Below, in pieces: positions 12,405 to 24,730 of a stretch of DNA of 64,000 bases. Both the position numbers and the translations under genes were made by a program. Within the stretch, counting starts at the first letter, position 1; each line of letters opens with the position of its first letter. The stretch is from Camellia lanceoleosa. Lineage: Eukaryota > Streptophyta > Magnoliopsida > Ericales > Theaceae. The notes below the pieces were generated by a model, which made no database searches, had not been told where the DNA came from, and saw only the letters and a program-made list of their open reading frames with translations. Location: positions 83,047,893 to 83,111,892 of the forward strand of contig CM045762.1 in the NCBI GenBank assembly GCA_025200525.1, read 5' to 3'.

Positions 12405-13110
12405 GTTGAGCATAAAGAGCTCGACCAGACTGAGTTAAGCAAGCCTCAGCCAGACTAAGCATCAAAAACCTCAGCCAAATTGAGCATGAAGAGCTCGACT
12501 AGACTGAGTCAAGCAAGCCTCAGACAGACTAAGCATAACAAGCCTCAACCTGATTGAGTATGACTAGCCTCTACCAGACTGAGCACGAAGAGCTCAACCA
12601 GACTAAGTCAAACAAGCCTCAGCCAAACTGAGCATAACAAGCCTCAGCCAGACTGAGCATGAAGAGCTCGGCTAGACTGAGTCAAGCAAGCCTCAGCTAG
12701 ACTGAGCGTAAAAAGACTCAACCAAATTGAGCATGAAGAGCTCAGCCAAATCGAATCAAGCAAGCCTCAGCCAAACTGAGTCAAACAAGCCTCAGCCAGA
12801 CTAAGCATAACAAGTCTTAGTCAGACTGAGCATGACTAACCTTAGCCAAACTAACCATCAAGCTCAACCAGACTGAGTTAAGCAAGCCTCAGCCAGACTG
12901 AGTCAAACAAGCCTTAGCTAGACTGAGCATAACAAGCCTTAGTCAGAATGAGCATAACTAGCCTCAACCAGACTCCGCATGACTAGCCTCAGTCAAATTG
13001 AGCATGAAGAGCTCAGCCAGATTGAGTCAAGCATGCCTCGGCTAGACTGAGCATGCAGAAACTCATACAGAACTTAGCCAGACCAAGCCTAACAAGCCTC
13101 AGTCAAACAA
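12405..13110. repeat. Minisatellite of about 21-22 bp units in the 3' region of element A
   Basis: About 30 degenerate copies of a unit close to AAGCCTCAGCCAGACTGAGC, interspersed with a variant GAAGAGCTCGACCAGACTGAG. It sits between the end of pol and the antisense ORF, inside the transcribed 3' region of the retrotransposon. Tat elements are known to carry hypervariable tandem repeats here. Confidence 0.9.
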
Positions 13111-13371
13111 CATTGTTTCATTCATTAAAATGTAACTGGTTAAACTTAAAATTTACTAATTCACCTTTTGTTTTTGGACAAATCTAGTTTTTTATGCACT
13201 TTGCAGTTTTCAAACTCCTTTTTATTCTTCATTTCAATTACTGTAAAAGGTACAGGACCAGGTCATCACACAGCAATGAAAAATACACACAAATAACAAT
13301 TTGTTACTTCACAACTTACAAAACCAGTTTCATATCATAACACAAGTCCATTACAAACCAAAAACTTTTTC

Positions 13372-16092
13372 TTACAAAGGCAGATCAAAACAAAACAAAC
13401 AAATATAAATACAACTATGCCCCCACCAGCTCAACTGACTCCCCCCTCCATCTCCTTCCTTCTCACTGGACATGAGATCTTCTTCTTCAACACCCTCGTC
13501 CAGCTGGGTTTGGGTGACGTCTCCTTCTCCTGGCTTTATAAAGGTGAAGTCAATGTCTGGGAAGGCCTTCTCTGCCTTTTGCTGGAAGCTAACCCATCCG
13601 CTATCCCAATAGATGATTAGCTGGTGCTTGTAGTAGTTGGATTGTGAGACATTCTGGATTATCTCTGACGTAGTCTGCCCTTCCACCAGTTCGGCAGCAG
13701 CCAACTTTGATGGTCTAACCTCGCCTCCTCCCTCCATGGCCAAACTCCTGGCCACAACAGCATTCACCGCAACTTGAAATTCTGTCGACCGCTTGAATTG
13801 TTCCACCGCTGCTGTGTATAGATCAGGGTAGGCTGTCCTTTCTGACATCATAATCTTGGCCAACTCTACTGCCTTGGTCCTCTCTTCCTCCACTTTTATC
13901 TTCTCCATGGACAGCGCCTTTGTCAATTCCATGATTTGTGTCTCCAACTCCTTTTGTTTTAGAGCTACATCACGCAATTCCTCATTATTGCTCAAGGCCT
14001 CTTCCAGCGGCTCCTTGGCAGTTTAACAGGCCTCCTCCACCTCCAAACTCTTCTTTCCTTCGCTTGTCATCTCAAACTCTAGTCCTACCACCTCGTGGCT
14101 GGCGACTTCTAAGTTTTTGGTGGCGTGGCCCAACTGAGCTCTGACCTCTGCCAACTTTGTTTCAACCCTCACCTTCTCCCCCTTTGCGTTGATACGTGGC
14201 TCTGCACAAGCTCTAACACTTTAAATTTTTTGCAATTTTGGGCGTGTAAGAGCCCTTTGCCCTAGGCACTTTGTGCCAATTTGCTCAGCAACTTGACTTC
14301 GGCCTTGGCCATTTTTGTTTCAACATTTGCTCACTTGGCCTGTTCTTTTACCTCTTTCAACTCCATCCTCGCCCCAACCCTCTTATTCAAAAGTGTTACG
14401 ACCAGCATCAAGGCCTCCATCTGCGCTGAGCCTAGGGCCTTCATGAGTTCATCCTCGCTGAACCTAGATGCATCTCTAATCGTAGCATCATCCACTACCC
14501 CAAGCATCTACTCGTAAGCAACCTTCACGTCGTCCAGTAGATTCACAGATTCACTAGGGTCACTCAAGGGCACCCCACGACGGCACTCAAATACCGAGCG
14601 GTCGTACTCCTGCCTTTCACGCCCACTACCCTCTCTGTTGTGCTTGCTTCTATCTCAGTTAGGCGCTCGGTTGTCTTTTCTCCATCCGCCACGGTCTTCT
14701 CCCCCTCCTTAGCATTGCTCTCCTTTGGCTGGGGGCGATCTCTCTCTTGGCTCGCCTCTTACTGTCTTGGCTCACTTAGCCTACTTTACTCCACCATAGG
14801 AGGGTCAGCTTCAGTCATTGACATATCAACTGCTGGCCCCAAGGGCCTCTCTTCCACCCTCGCTCCCTCTATCATCCCTTCTTTCCTTTTCTTCAGACTG
14901 GGCTCTTCTCCTCCACTCTTGGGCAAGCTCTTTTTTTTTTCTTCTCTCTCACTTACTCCACCTCCATTCAGCTTGTCACCTTCAGTGGGTCAAATGAAGC
15001 CTTCAACAGCACAAAAGTCCTCAAATCTCACTCTGCTAGAGCTTTGAGCCACAAGCAAGTAGACCTCTTCGCGACCGACTTAGGAGTTCGGCTCAACTCT
15101 TCTCCTTATATTTTTCTTCTACTGCCAAGATTCGCCTATCTTCAACTTCTTGTGCTTTTCTCATCGCCTCCACTTCTTCAAGGGCAGGATCCCCCTCAAT
15201 GGGTTCTGGCTCTAGCTTCAGAGCAAACAAGGTTAAGGGCTTAATGAGGTCATCCCATTTGAGCCCCTCATTCTCCCTCAATTCCTTCACCTGCTTCACC
15301 ATTCTCTTCGTTGCAGCATCCAACTTTGGTTCCAGGGATTTGGTGGGCATTTTCCATATCGTCTGCACCTCCTTTCCACCGTCCACTGATACGTAAAACC
15401 ATTTTGTGTGCCATCCCTTCACCGATGAGGGAAGCCCTGCCACCAACCCTCTACCCGCTACTGCCTGTAGAGTCACCCATGTCTCCTATTGGCTTGAGGC
15501 TTTATAACAGGAGAAAAATCCATCTATTGTCATCACCTTTCCGTCGGTTGCCCGCAGCCAAGAGATTACACAAGCAAACAAAATCTTTCGCGCATTCGGT
15601 ATCAATTGGCCCAGTATCACCTCCAGTCGATTCAACACGTCGATGATGAGCTATAGAAATGGCAGTCTCAACCCCCTACAGAGTGCCTCTTCGTATAGAG
15701 AAAACTCCCTTGGTCATGTGTCTAACATCCTCTCTCTTATTGTTGGCAAACTCAGCTCCATGCTCGTCGAGATCTGGTATTTGGTATGCAACTCTTCCAA
15801 ATCCTCTGCCGTCATCGTTGATTTACCCACCTTGGTATGCTAATAGTCAGGGGCAACTTGGGTCAGCGGCTGATATCATCGTCGCCGAAATAGGTCATGG
15901 TGGCCTCTCCACCCTTTTCTCAACCAACCTCTCCACTCTATACTTCTCTGCGAGGGCCACCCTGTCGTCATCCTCTAAGGCATCAAGGGTCATGGTAAGG
16001 AGTCTCTCTTGTGCCATATCCCTTATGTTCTTATAAATTGCTTCGGTGGCAAGGGCGAGGAAATTCGAGATGTGAAGCAATGGGCCGTCCAC
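13372..16092 (-). pseudogene. Antisense extra ORF, gypsy-type putative transposase family, broken (element A)
   Basis: Reads opposite to pol, downstream of it. Three pieces are recognisable. The first is an N-terminal piece at 16092-15895, starting MDGPLLHISN. The second, at 15476-15093, contains GWHTKWFYVSVDGG and KELRENEGLKWDDLIKPLT; this resembles the plant family annotated as putative gypsy-type transposon (Transposase_28). The third is a charged, coiled-coil C-terminal piece at 13995-13372 with YPDLYTAAVEQFKRSTEF and an acidic end. Between them are stops, frame changes and probably introns, so exon limits are approximate. The family has no proven function. The equivalent ORF in element C starts at 41449. 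Similar extra ORFs occur widely in Tat elements. Confidence 0.65.
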
Positions 16093-16494
16093 AGCTATGA
16101 ATGAAGAGAAGTTTGGAATATGTTGGTTTTTAGTAATTAGGTAAGAAAATCACACAAGTCCAAACGCCCAAGGTTTGCCTGTATTCTAGGGATCGCGGTT
16201 AAAAATTGCCAGTTTGAAAACACTTTTGCCAACAATGTGGAGGGAACAAAAAGTAAAGTAACGAAAGTGGAATGAAACAAACAGCCTTTTCACCTCACAC
16301 AAAGGGTTCAAACTCCCCATTAATGGCTAGACTACGCCACATTGATGGCCACGATCACTTTCCCCACCACTAACTTTGTCTCTTCCGTCTCGTCTATCCT
16401 CCATCGTATTATCACGTGCATCTATGCACCTCAAGCCTCATGCACTATCAAAGTCATCAAGTCTACCTCCCAGATCCCACAGTCAACTATCTCT

Positions 16495-16965
16495 ACGGTC
16501 GGCCACCTCAACGGTCGACCACCTTGATCGTGGCGGTCACCTCAACGGTCAGCCACCTCAATGGTTGGCCACCTTGACGGTCAGTCACCTCAATGGTTAG
16601 CCACCTCAACGGCCGACCACCTTGACTGATAACCTAAACGGTCGACCACCTCAGCGGTCAGTCACCTCAAAGTTGGTAACCTTAACGGTTGGCCACCTTA
16701 ACGGTCGATCGGCTACCTTGACGATTTGTCACCTCGATGGTCAGCCACCTCAACCGTTGACCACCTTGACAGTTGGTCACCTTGACGGTTGGCCACCTCA
16801 ACAATCGACCACCTTGACGGTCAGTTAACTTAACGGTCGACCACCTCAACAGTCGGTCACCTTAACGATCGGTCACCCTAGCAGTCGGCCACCTCAATGG
16901 TCAGTCATCTTGATGATTGGCCTCCCTGACGGTTGCCCACCTTCGCGATCAACTCCCTTGACAAT
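16495..16965. repeat. GGTCGGCCACCTCAAC minisatellite (element A)
   Basis: About 25 degenerate tandem copies of a 16-18 bp unit close to CGGTCGGCCACCTCAA, between the 5' end of the antisense ORF and the 3' LTR. The core GGTCGGCC resembles the motif clustered in the family L LTRs and upstream of the antisense ORFs of element B. Confidence 0.85.
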
Positions 16966-17113
16966 CAGTCACCATAACACCCATCCACCTTCGCCTCTCC
17001 TCACCTACCCACCTCCTTCTCATTCTATCCCACCTTTGGTGACTTGGGGGACTACCATCACCTTTCTTATTCCCTTCACTGGACTAAAGCTATGCTCGGG
17101 AATAGAGGACTAT
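16966..17113. other. End of the 3' untranslated region of element A, with candidate polypurine tract
   Basis: A purine run GGGAATAGAGGA at 17098-17109 lies 4 bases before the LTR start TGATGGG at 17114 and could be the plus-strand priming tract. The sequence ACTTGGGGGACTA at 17040-17052 also looks like a gypsy polypurine tract, but it is 60 bases too far upstream. Confidence 0.4.
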
Positions 17114-17517
17114 TGATGGGTGTGGCCCACATGGCCCAGGACAGCCTAACCCACAACTGCTTTGGGTAGCCCAAGTGGCCATTCAGTTATAATCTAGTAG
17201 GTGAAACTCAACAACAGGCCCACTGAAGAACCCGTGTTGGCCCAGCCCCTGTGACACTTAGACACCTATTAGGAGGAAATTAGCCACATGGCAAACAAAG
17301 ATCATGCAGAGTTATTGAACCCAAGCATCAAGCATTAAATGAGGATGTCATAGCATTAAATACAACAAGACCTCTTGTCCCCTACTATGGTGAAATTGCC
17401 ATGGCCGACAGTTAGTAGACCATAGACTTTCGGCCAATAAGATAGTTCGAATGGATAAGGAAATGATGAGAAAAAAGATATAATGAAGCTTGTGAAGAAC
17501 GTAAAAGACAACAAGTA

Positions 17518-17560
<43 letters not shown>

Positions 17561-17673
17561 CTCCCTAACTACTCTCTATCACTTCCAATCTAACTTGAAC
17601 GTCAGAGTGTTTATGAAGAGAAACCACTCCGGTCTTAGTATCTCCGCATCGGACCTTTTGCAGGCACCCATTA
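17114..17673 (+). mobile_element. 3' LTR of element A (about 560 bp)
   Basis: Begins TGATGGGTG at 17114 and ends CACCCATTA at 17673, giving imperfect terminal inverted repeats. Near the 3' end it contains AACTTGAACGTCAGAGTG and CCTTTTGCAGG, words very common at the ends of plant gypsy LTRs. A CT microsatellite lies inside. The 5' partner is outside the window, so divergence cannot be measured. Confidence 0.7.
17521..17558. repeat. (CT)n microsatellite
   Basis: About 19 uninterrupted TC/CT dinucleotides inside the LTR of element A. Confidence 0.95.
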
Positions 17674-17744
17674 AGAAGACAAAGACTAGCAGACCTGTGG
17701 AATGCGTGGATCAATCCAACCCATCCTTCATTGACCATATTGCA

Positions 17745-18220
17745 TTATCAATTACAAAAAGATACGGAGATAAGGGATCACCTTGGCGAAGTCCTCGACA
17801 TGGAAAAAGGAGGCCCTTTTCTCACCATTAGCGAAGATAGAGAATGAGACAGTAGAAACAGTTTGCATTACCCAACCAACCCAACGATGGTGAAAACCCA
17901 TTTTGACAAGTAAAGCCTCCAAAAAGTCCCACTGAATTCGATCATATGCTTTGCTAAAGTCAATCTTTAAAGCCATGTCACCCACCTTGTCGGATTTCTT
18001 ATGTTTGAGGTGATGGAATGCCTCATGAGCCACAATAATACTATCCTAAATCAATCATCCTGGAACAAAGGCTGCCTAGTTTGGTGAAATAATGGAAGGG
18101 AGGATAGCTTTCAATCTGTTGGCCATTATTGTGGTAATGATTTTTAGGCTGAAGTTACAGAGGCTAATAGGCCGCAGATGAAACAGACACTCTAGATTTG
18201 GGATTTTTGGACAAAATGTT
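17745..18220 (-). pseudogene. LINE (non-LTR, L1-type) reverse transcriptase fragment
   Basis: The minus strand encodes the core of a plant L1-type reverse transcriptase. From the right come LRPISLCNFSLKIITTIMANR (shown in part), LKAILPSIISPNQ, then a stop, then AFVPG, the catalytic-region block ALKIDFSKAYDRIQWDFL, and GFHHRWVGWV. The block GLRQGDPLSPYLF follows in a different frame near 17780, which shows a 1-base frameshift at about 17800. Only about 160 residues of a protein that normally exceeds 1,000 remain. No poly(A) tail or target duplication is visible, so it is an internal remnant. Confidence 0.85.
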
Positions 18221-19114
18221 CAACAAAACTTCAACAAAAACTAAGCTCCTTTCACACCTTTGAGGACAAAATGTTCAAAAAATAAAAACATGAGAAGAAC
18301 ATAGCTTCATGGATTAAATATATCACTGTAACTCACATCATTCTTAAAATTGGGACTTTTGAGTAATTATTCCTAAATTTAAAATTGAATGGACTTTCAT
18401 ACCGTCTCTAAATGTGAATCCAAAACAAAAGTATTCCCGTTAAATCAAAATTTAAAATATATTGTAAAGCATTTTGTTGTAATTTCTCACACATTTCACG
18501 ACCCATATTACCAAACAAAGAATAAATAAAACTTTGAATATAAATGTGATAGAATTTTGCTCTGACAAAATATTGGTTACCTCCCACTAATAAAACCAAC
18601 AGTTATTACAGCCTCACGCAAACAAGATGATAAGTTATTGTTCGGTAAAGTTTACAATTTTTTGTGTTCTATTTATAAAAAATATTAAATTTATCTATAT
18701 TTAGCTAATAATCGAGACAAAATAGGTAGTTGTTGGTTGCGAGGCTATGATTAGAGGTTGTTTCTAGCCATTGAAGGTGATTGGCAATGGTCAAAGTTGA
18801 TTGTCAACTGTCGAAAATGGTAACCAAATGTGGTTGCTTACATTCAGATGTGGTGGTAGGTCACTGAAAGTGGTGGCCGGATGTGGTTTTCGGCAAGAGG
18901 TAGTGATCATAGGTGGTTGCCGCCAATAAGAGGTAATTACCAAATGAGGTCACTCGTGACATTGGTTGGAGATGGCAATGGTCAATGATAGTGATAGTGG
19001 TGCGCGAATGGGGAAACAAATTCTAAACAAGTGAAATTAAATTTTGTAATAAATTTGCAAGTTTTTGAAAACAAAAATATTTATCAAACAAATTTTTGTT
19101 TATAATTTTGTAAT
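18221..19114. other. AT-rich intergenic DNA, no gene seen
   Basis: I see no coding sequence. 18700-19000 is a degenerate GGTGGT/TGGTTG-rich patch flanked by AT-rich segments that weakly mirror each other (TTGTTCGGTAAA at about 18635; TTGTTTGATAAA on the minus strand at about 19085). This could be a very old foldback element, but the match is too weak to call. Confidence 0.5.
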
Positions 19115-19122
19115 TTTTGTAA

Positions 19123-19433
19123 AGGAAATAGCACAATGTGCACCCTTTTAAAAAGGTGCATATTGTAAAAAAATTTTTCAATTTTGTGGTGAAATTTACA
19201 AATTTTTATGATAAAAATTATAATTTTTGTAGTAAAAGTTATGGATAGGAAAATTGTGATGTGCACTCACAAAGTTGAAATTATACTCTTTGTAATGAGT
19301 AAAATAGTTATATTTGTTTTTTTATAAAACCAAAGTTATACATTTTATGATAAAATTATATTTTTTATGATCAATGTTATACTTTTGTATATACTATATA
19401 CACCTTTTTAAAATGCACATGTTAACTTTTTCC
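19123..19433. mobile_element. MITE with 8-bp target duplication (hAT-like size class)
   Basis: Starts AGGAAATAGC and ends CTTTTTCC. The terminal 45 bases on the two sides are inverted repeats at roughly 75 percent by eye, with the core TTTTAAAAAGGTG on both. TTTTGTAA flanks it at 19115-19122 and 19434-19441; because the ends are T/A rich, 7 bp is also possible. It has no coding capacity. The left arm itself contains a hairpin (TGCACC and GGTGCA at about 19139-19160). An 8-bp duplication points to hAT-type mobilisation, which is an inference. Confidence 0.7.
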
Positions 19434-19441
19434 TTTTGTAA

Positions 19442-21960
19442 ATATTCAAAAACAAAAATTATAAATATAAATGCTATTAGCAGCTAATGATCTTATTTTT
19501 CAATTAAAAATATGATATCTTCAGTATTTATCTAACTGATGTGGGCCAAGTCTTGTCAAACTTCTTACAATGGGCTCCATCCAAGGAGACAAAACGCAAG
19601 TGAGATTAGTCCTTTTAATTGTAGTGGGCTGGATGGTCTTAACACCCGATTCATAAAAATAAAAAATAAAAATAAATAAATAAGCTGAATAATTATATTT
19701 AAATTTTTAAAATATGAAATTTATGTTACCTTAGTCGTCAAAGTTTAAATTATGTTGACTTAATCTTTAATATATAAAAAAATATTCCAACTTTGTCCTC
19801 CAGCCTAATTTTGTTGGTAGATGTTGAAAATAGCAGAAATTATAAAATAAAAATAAATGGATAAAATATATAAAAAAAAATTTTTCAAAGTTTGATCATT
19901 ATAACAAAATAAATATTGAGTTTTAAATTTTTTTCACTTTAAACCCTGAAATTTTTTTATTTATTTTCAATTTGAACCATTTGCCTAATTCGTTAAATAA
20001 AAGTGATAAAAAAATAATATTTTAATCATTAAACTCAATGAAAATTGTTATTTTAAACATTTTATGTGTACCTACATTAAGTTTATTGCCTAAAATATTT
20101 TGTTTTGGTCGATTTTAGTTAACAAAAATAGACAAATAGTTTAGATTAAAAATAAATCAAAAGATTAGAGTTTAAGTTAATAAAATTAAAATTTCAAGAT
20201 TAATTTTATTACAAATATCAAACTCTGAAGATTGTTTTAAAATTATTCCTAAAAATATGTGTTCCAAGTCTTGAACGCTTTCGTGTAAAAAATATCTTCT
20301 TCATTTTCTCACAAATTTACCTTATTGGTCCACTCAAGTAGAGGCCAATCACCATCTCATAAGCAAAGGCAAAATCCAACACTTATTTGATGAGAGTCTA
20401 TTTGCACAATGCATATTATTTTAATATACGTTATTTACATAGTTTACATTATATTTAATTTAATTTTTTTTAATCTTTCTCAATTCTTACCATTAATTTT
20501 CAAAATAATATTATAATACTCTCATCTTTTCCAATCTCAAATCATAATCCTAACTCAGACCCTAACCCTAACACTAGCTATTACCTACCAACTTCAAATT
20601 TGAATTTTTTGATTTTTTTTTTTTTTTTAATTCACATTAAGTTTTTTTTTTTTTTAAATGACACAATACCCTCATCTTCTCCAATCCCAAACTCTAACCC
20701 TAGCAACCATCTACTACCACCACCATCAATATCATTCCTCATCCTAACCCCTTCGTCATTCAATCCCCCAATCCTGTCATCCCTTCCCGCCACCGTTGCC
20801 ATCCTCCTCCTCTTTTTCTTTTTTTCTTTTTCCTGTAAACCATTCTCTATCTCTTTCTCTACAAGGTCGGGGACGTTTAAAATGCAAACTTCTTTCATGG
20901 AGTAGTTCTTACATGACAAAGTATTGGGCCTACAAATGTTAAGATAGGTGAATGTTGCTCGACGGTTAGAGGAGATTGACAAGCACAACTTGGTAGAGTT
21001 TAACCACCACACGAACACAATTTATTCCATTGTGTACTCAAAAAAGTCAGCCCATGACACCTAGCCCAAGACCGTTTGGTCATTTAGGCTTTAGCACCAC
21101 TTTACCTCGTATCCTAGGGAAGTTGAGTTAGCTTGAACACTACTTGAACTTAAGTATTGAAGTCTTTGACCATCAACTCCATAGAGGTCTCTAAAAAATG
21201 TGTTCAATTAGCCGCCGTGTTTCATATAAACAGAGTTTCAAGACTTCACTAGTACCTTTGGCTAGGTTTGTTTGCCTAATTAGATTGGGTGGAATTAATA
21301 ACGCAGTGAGATTGAGTGATAAAAATACTAGTGTAGTAATATCAAGTTGCATATATAAGATAAATTGTGTTTATTCATATACTAGTAAATAGCATTAGTT
21401 AGTTTGAATTACATTTATAAATTTACATAAAAGTCCTCAATATAAAAAAATGTGGCTTTATTATTTTTGTAAAGTGGGGGTAAAAAGGATATTTTCCCCT
21501 CTAATCTCATGCAATTGGATTGTGAATCCCAACTTCTCAATGAAATTGTTTATCTCATCCTTTGGGGGCATTCATAGTTTTATGGGACTCTTAGTAGTGT
21601 TATGACATTTTTACCAAAAGAACATAATTTATATAGAACTCACTAGACTGGTAATTCAATCTCACCATCTAGGGAGTAAAACAAACATGCTCTTAATTCT
21701 TTCCAAGAAATTAAATAGTTAAATTTAATGATCTGTGATGTCTTGATTTTAATAGTGAGATGAAAGCATTGGCAGCTCCACGTCCTAAATTCAAGGATCT
21801 TAAAATAAGTTGTTCAAGCTCAAATGTACATAAAATAGGATTCCACAGGGACCAACAGTAAGATATTAATAAGGTGTCAGAACCGGGTCATGATAAATTT
21901 AAATATCTTAAATAATTATTAAAATTAATAAATTATTAAGTTAATAAATTATTAAAACGC
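19442..21960. other. AT-rich intergenic DNA, no gene seen
   Basis: No credible coding sequence. It holds long poly-T runs at 20618-20629 and 20643-20656 and an imperfect direct repeat (CTCATCTTTTCCAATCTCAAA at about 20521 and CTCATCTTCTCCAATCCCAAA at about 20672). The short ORFs at 20600-21018 are artefacts of low-complexity sequence. Words such as TTAAACCCTGAAATTTTTT at 19940 are typical of old, unclassified plant repeats. Confidence 0.6.
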
Positions 21961-21963
21961 TAA

Positions 21964-22946
21964 GGTGCCTTTTGGTAACACTTACGTTTTCAGTTTATAT
22001 TTACAAAAACTCAAATTATTAAAAATTCAAATAAAAACTTGTTTGGTAAATTTTTGATTTATAAATTTGGCCAAAAAATGTAAACTCAAAAAATGTGTTT
22101 CCGTTTTGAGTTTTGAGTTTTTTTTTTTTTTTAACCACCCAACACTAGCCACCACCCGCCACCATTTTCCACCACTGTCTTCCGCCACCACCACCCACCC
22201 GCCACTACCACCCACCATCTACCATCATCCACCACCCACTCGCCACCCACTCGCCACCACCACCCACCACCCACCACCCACTTGCCACCCAACCCCCGCC
22301 CCCACCACCACCACCACCACCACCCACTCCCCACCACGACCACCATCCGCCACCGCCTCCCACCCACCACCACCACCACCACCACCACCACCACCCACCA
22401 CCCGCCATCACCACCACCACCACCACCACCACCACCCACTCACCACCACCCACTACCCGCCACCGTCACCCACCCACCCACCACCACCACCGCCCACCGC
22501 CACCTACCATCCACCATCCACCACCCACCTGCCACCACCATCCAACCACTCGTCACCGCTTTCCGCCGCCACTTGCCACCACTATCCACCACCGTCTTCC
22601 GCCACCACCACCCACTCACCCGCCACTTGCCACCACTTTTTACCATCGTCTTCTGCCACCATCACCCACCATCTGCCACCATTTTCCACCACCGTCTTCC
22701 GCCACTACCACCCGCTATCATTTTTCACCACCGTCTTCCGCCGCCACCACTCGTCACCACCCACCACCCGCCACCACTTGCCATTTCTCACTCTTTTTTA
22801 TATTTTAATTTTTTTTAAAACATTTTATCTAAACCAAGCGCGTTTGTAGTTTATGTTTTTCTAAAAATAAACAAAAAATAAAAAAAAACAGTTTATAAAA
22901 TTTTTGTAAATATAAACTGAAAACGTAAACGTTACCAAATAGGCCC
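21964..22946. mobile_element. Tourist/Harbinger-like inverted-repeat element expanded by a minisatellite
   Basis: Left end GGTGCCTTTTGGTAAC and right end GTTACCAAATAGGCCC are terminal inverted repeats. The similarity continues inward for about 45 bases (ACGTTTTCAGTTTATATTTAC on the left; its complement on the right). TAA flanks it at 21961-21963 and 22947-22949, the 3-bp target duplication of PIF/Harbinger and Tourist elements. The interior is almost entirely a CCACCA-type minisatellite (22135-22790). It has no transposase. The open frames across the array (glycine/tryptophan, proline/threonine or histidine rich) are artefacts of the repeat. Confidence 0.75.
22135..22790. repeat. CCACCA/CCACCCG minisatellite
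   Basis: A run of about 650 bases made of CCACCA, CCACCC and CGCCAC words with a strong strand bias (almost no G on the plus strand). Longer copies of a CCACCACCGTCTTCCGCCAC unit appear in the second half. It sits between the arms of the Tourist-like element. Confidence 0.9.
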
Positions 22947-22949
22947 TAA

Positions 22950-24730
22950 GTATTTCAAAATTTTGAATTTCAATTATTCATCGCTATAAAAATACAAATC
23001 AAAGGTAATATTACATAATTCACTTGGTATATAAATAGTAATGAATAAAAGCTTGCATTGTTCATAGAGAGAAATGGTTAAGTGAACTAAAAACTATGAT
23101 ATATATTTTAAAAGGGTAAATTATAAAGTTAATTCTTATACTTTAATTCTTGTATCAGTTTGATCTTTGTAATTTTGATTGATTCAATTTTGACCTTGAA
23201 TTTTTTACTTTTTCTTAAATTTGTCCAATTGATTTCAATTATTATTGTTTTTCACGACAAATATGTATATAAGAAAAATGTGTTATACTTCTAAGGGCAA
23301 AATTGTAAACTTGATCAACTCAATGATTTAACCTCAACCAACTTAATGATAATTTTAAGTCAAAAAACCTAATTGAGCTCTTTATTAATTTATGGGTTTT
23401 CTAAAATAACAAAATAAGATGGTGCCATAAGTGAAAAATTTTAGGACACTCAGGTCATAAGTCAATTTTTAAATCTTTTGAGCTATTAGGAACAAATTTT
23501 AATCTCTTTTGGCTAAAAGAACATAATTTGTCCAAAAAAACAATTAAATGTTGAAATCAACCTATCTATCTATCTGTTGAAATTTATCAAACTAACTATA
23601 TATTGAAATGTAACACATGTTACTCATTCAATAACCTATATGTTAAATATCACACACTTCTCTACCTCACCACCACCACCACCACCACCACCTACTGTCA
23701 TAGCAGCGGCAACTTTTTGGACAACCTTTTCTGGCGTATCCTTATTATCAAACAAAATTTTATCTTGAATGTAATCCCTTATACATTTTTGGAATGGACT
23801 TTTCACAAATTTTCTCAAAATATTCAAACAATTGGGCCATACATATCAAACAAAGCAAATATGTACCAACAGATATGATTAAATTTTGCAAGCAATGATT
23901 GATTAAAAAAAAAAAACAACTGCATGATTGAATGGAAAGACGCATGTGTCAAATAATATTATATGAACAATAATAACTTAAAGCTAGCTTTTTATTAAGG
24001 ATAAAATATAATTACAATTTCTAAAATTTATTAAAATTATGAATTCTTTTCTCACGTGTGACGTTTCAAAATCAGGAACATTAAAAAATATATTAATAAA
24101 TAAAAATATAATTTTTTTTTAAGGTTATAAGTATAGGAAACATCACTAATGAATCATTTAGCCAATAACCAATTAAGATGCCAAGAAAAGTCGGATGAGT
24201 AAAAATAGCTTTTCTTCTAACTCCAATCTCCTTAGATTACAAAGTTACATTTTTTACAGATCTTAACAAAGTATTAAAGTAAGGTCTACATGAGTTGACG
24301 GAATATAAGGATATGTTACAAAAGATATATATAAATATATAAGTAAAACAATAATTACAAGTCTTAATTATATCAAGAGTTTCAAGACTTACAATCCTAA
24401 ACATAGTTACAAAATGGACTTAACAAAACTAGTATCTAATTCTTATAAGGTAGCCATATGTCCTTAAGTGTTTTAGTTTTGCCTTCAACTAGCTGATAGT
24501 CTTCAATACTTGGCATGAAATGCCATATGCTCAAAATGCCCAGTAAACGCACACACACCACGTTCCCTTTTCACAATCCAATACACAATTACAATTATAA
24601 CAAATAATAAAGCATGGTATTCAAGTAAACAAGCAAAGGGTTACAATATTAGATGTTAGTAATCTAGAAATCTCCCAAAGAGATTTTATCCTCCCAAACA
24701 CAAGAATTGGACTCAGATTATTCGATAAGT
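22950..24730. other. AT-rich intergenic DNA with a CCA microsatellite, no gene called
   Basis: 23100-23360 resembles common plant non-autonomous repeats (GGGTAAATTATAAAGTTAATT and similar). A (CCA)n tract lies at 23668-23692. Next to it the minus strand has a short open stretch (23827-23636) containing KFVKSPFQKCIRDYIQDK. I do not recognise it, and it is interrupted by the CCA tract, so I do not call a gene. Confidence 0.5.

Larger units (their letters stand above)
3236..17673 (+). mobile_element. Element A: decayed Tat-lineage Ty3/gypsy retrotransposon
   Basis: Plus-strand order is gag remnant (3250-3785), protease (3786-4604), reverse transcriptase (4605-5480), RNase H (10113-10900), integrase (10990-12238), tandem array (12405-13110), an antisense extra ORF on the minus strand (16092-13372), a second minisatellite (16495-16965) and the 3' LTR (17114-17673). 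The 5' LTR and most of gag lie left of the window, behind the LTR at 1-3235. A family L solo LTR (5481-10107) splits pol. The archaeal-type RNase H between the usual RNase H and integrase, together with the antisense ORF downstream of pol, are hallmarks of the Tat lineage. Stops occur throughout, so it cannot encode its own proteins. Confidence 0.85.

Noticed and set aside
17040..17052. ACTTGGGGGACTA as the polypurine tract of element A
   Set aside because: It has the right composition but lies about 60 bases before the LTR start; the run at 17098-17109 is better placed.
20558..20576. Telomere-like CCCTAACCCTAAC
   Set aside because: Only two units, and not the usual plant CCCTAAA repeat; it occurs in a low-complexity segment with other CCTAAC words.
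22067..22849. Long open frames in the CCACCA array (260 codons plus, 102 codons minus)
   Set aside because: They exist only because the minisatellite lacks stop codons; the products are Pro/Thr/His or Gly/Trp/Val repeats with overlapping frames on both strands.
23636..23945. Minus-strand open stretch with KFVKSPFQKCIRDYIQDK as a gene exon
   Set aside because: Short, not recognised, runs into a CCA microsatellite, and has no supporting neighbours or clear splice sites.
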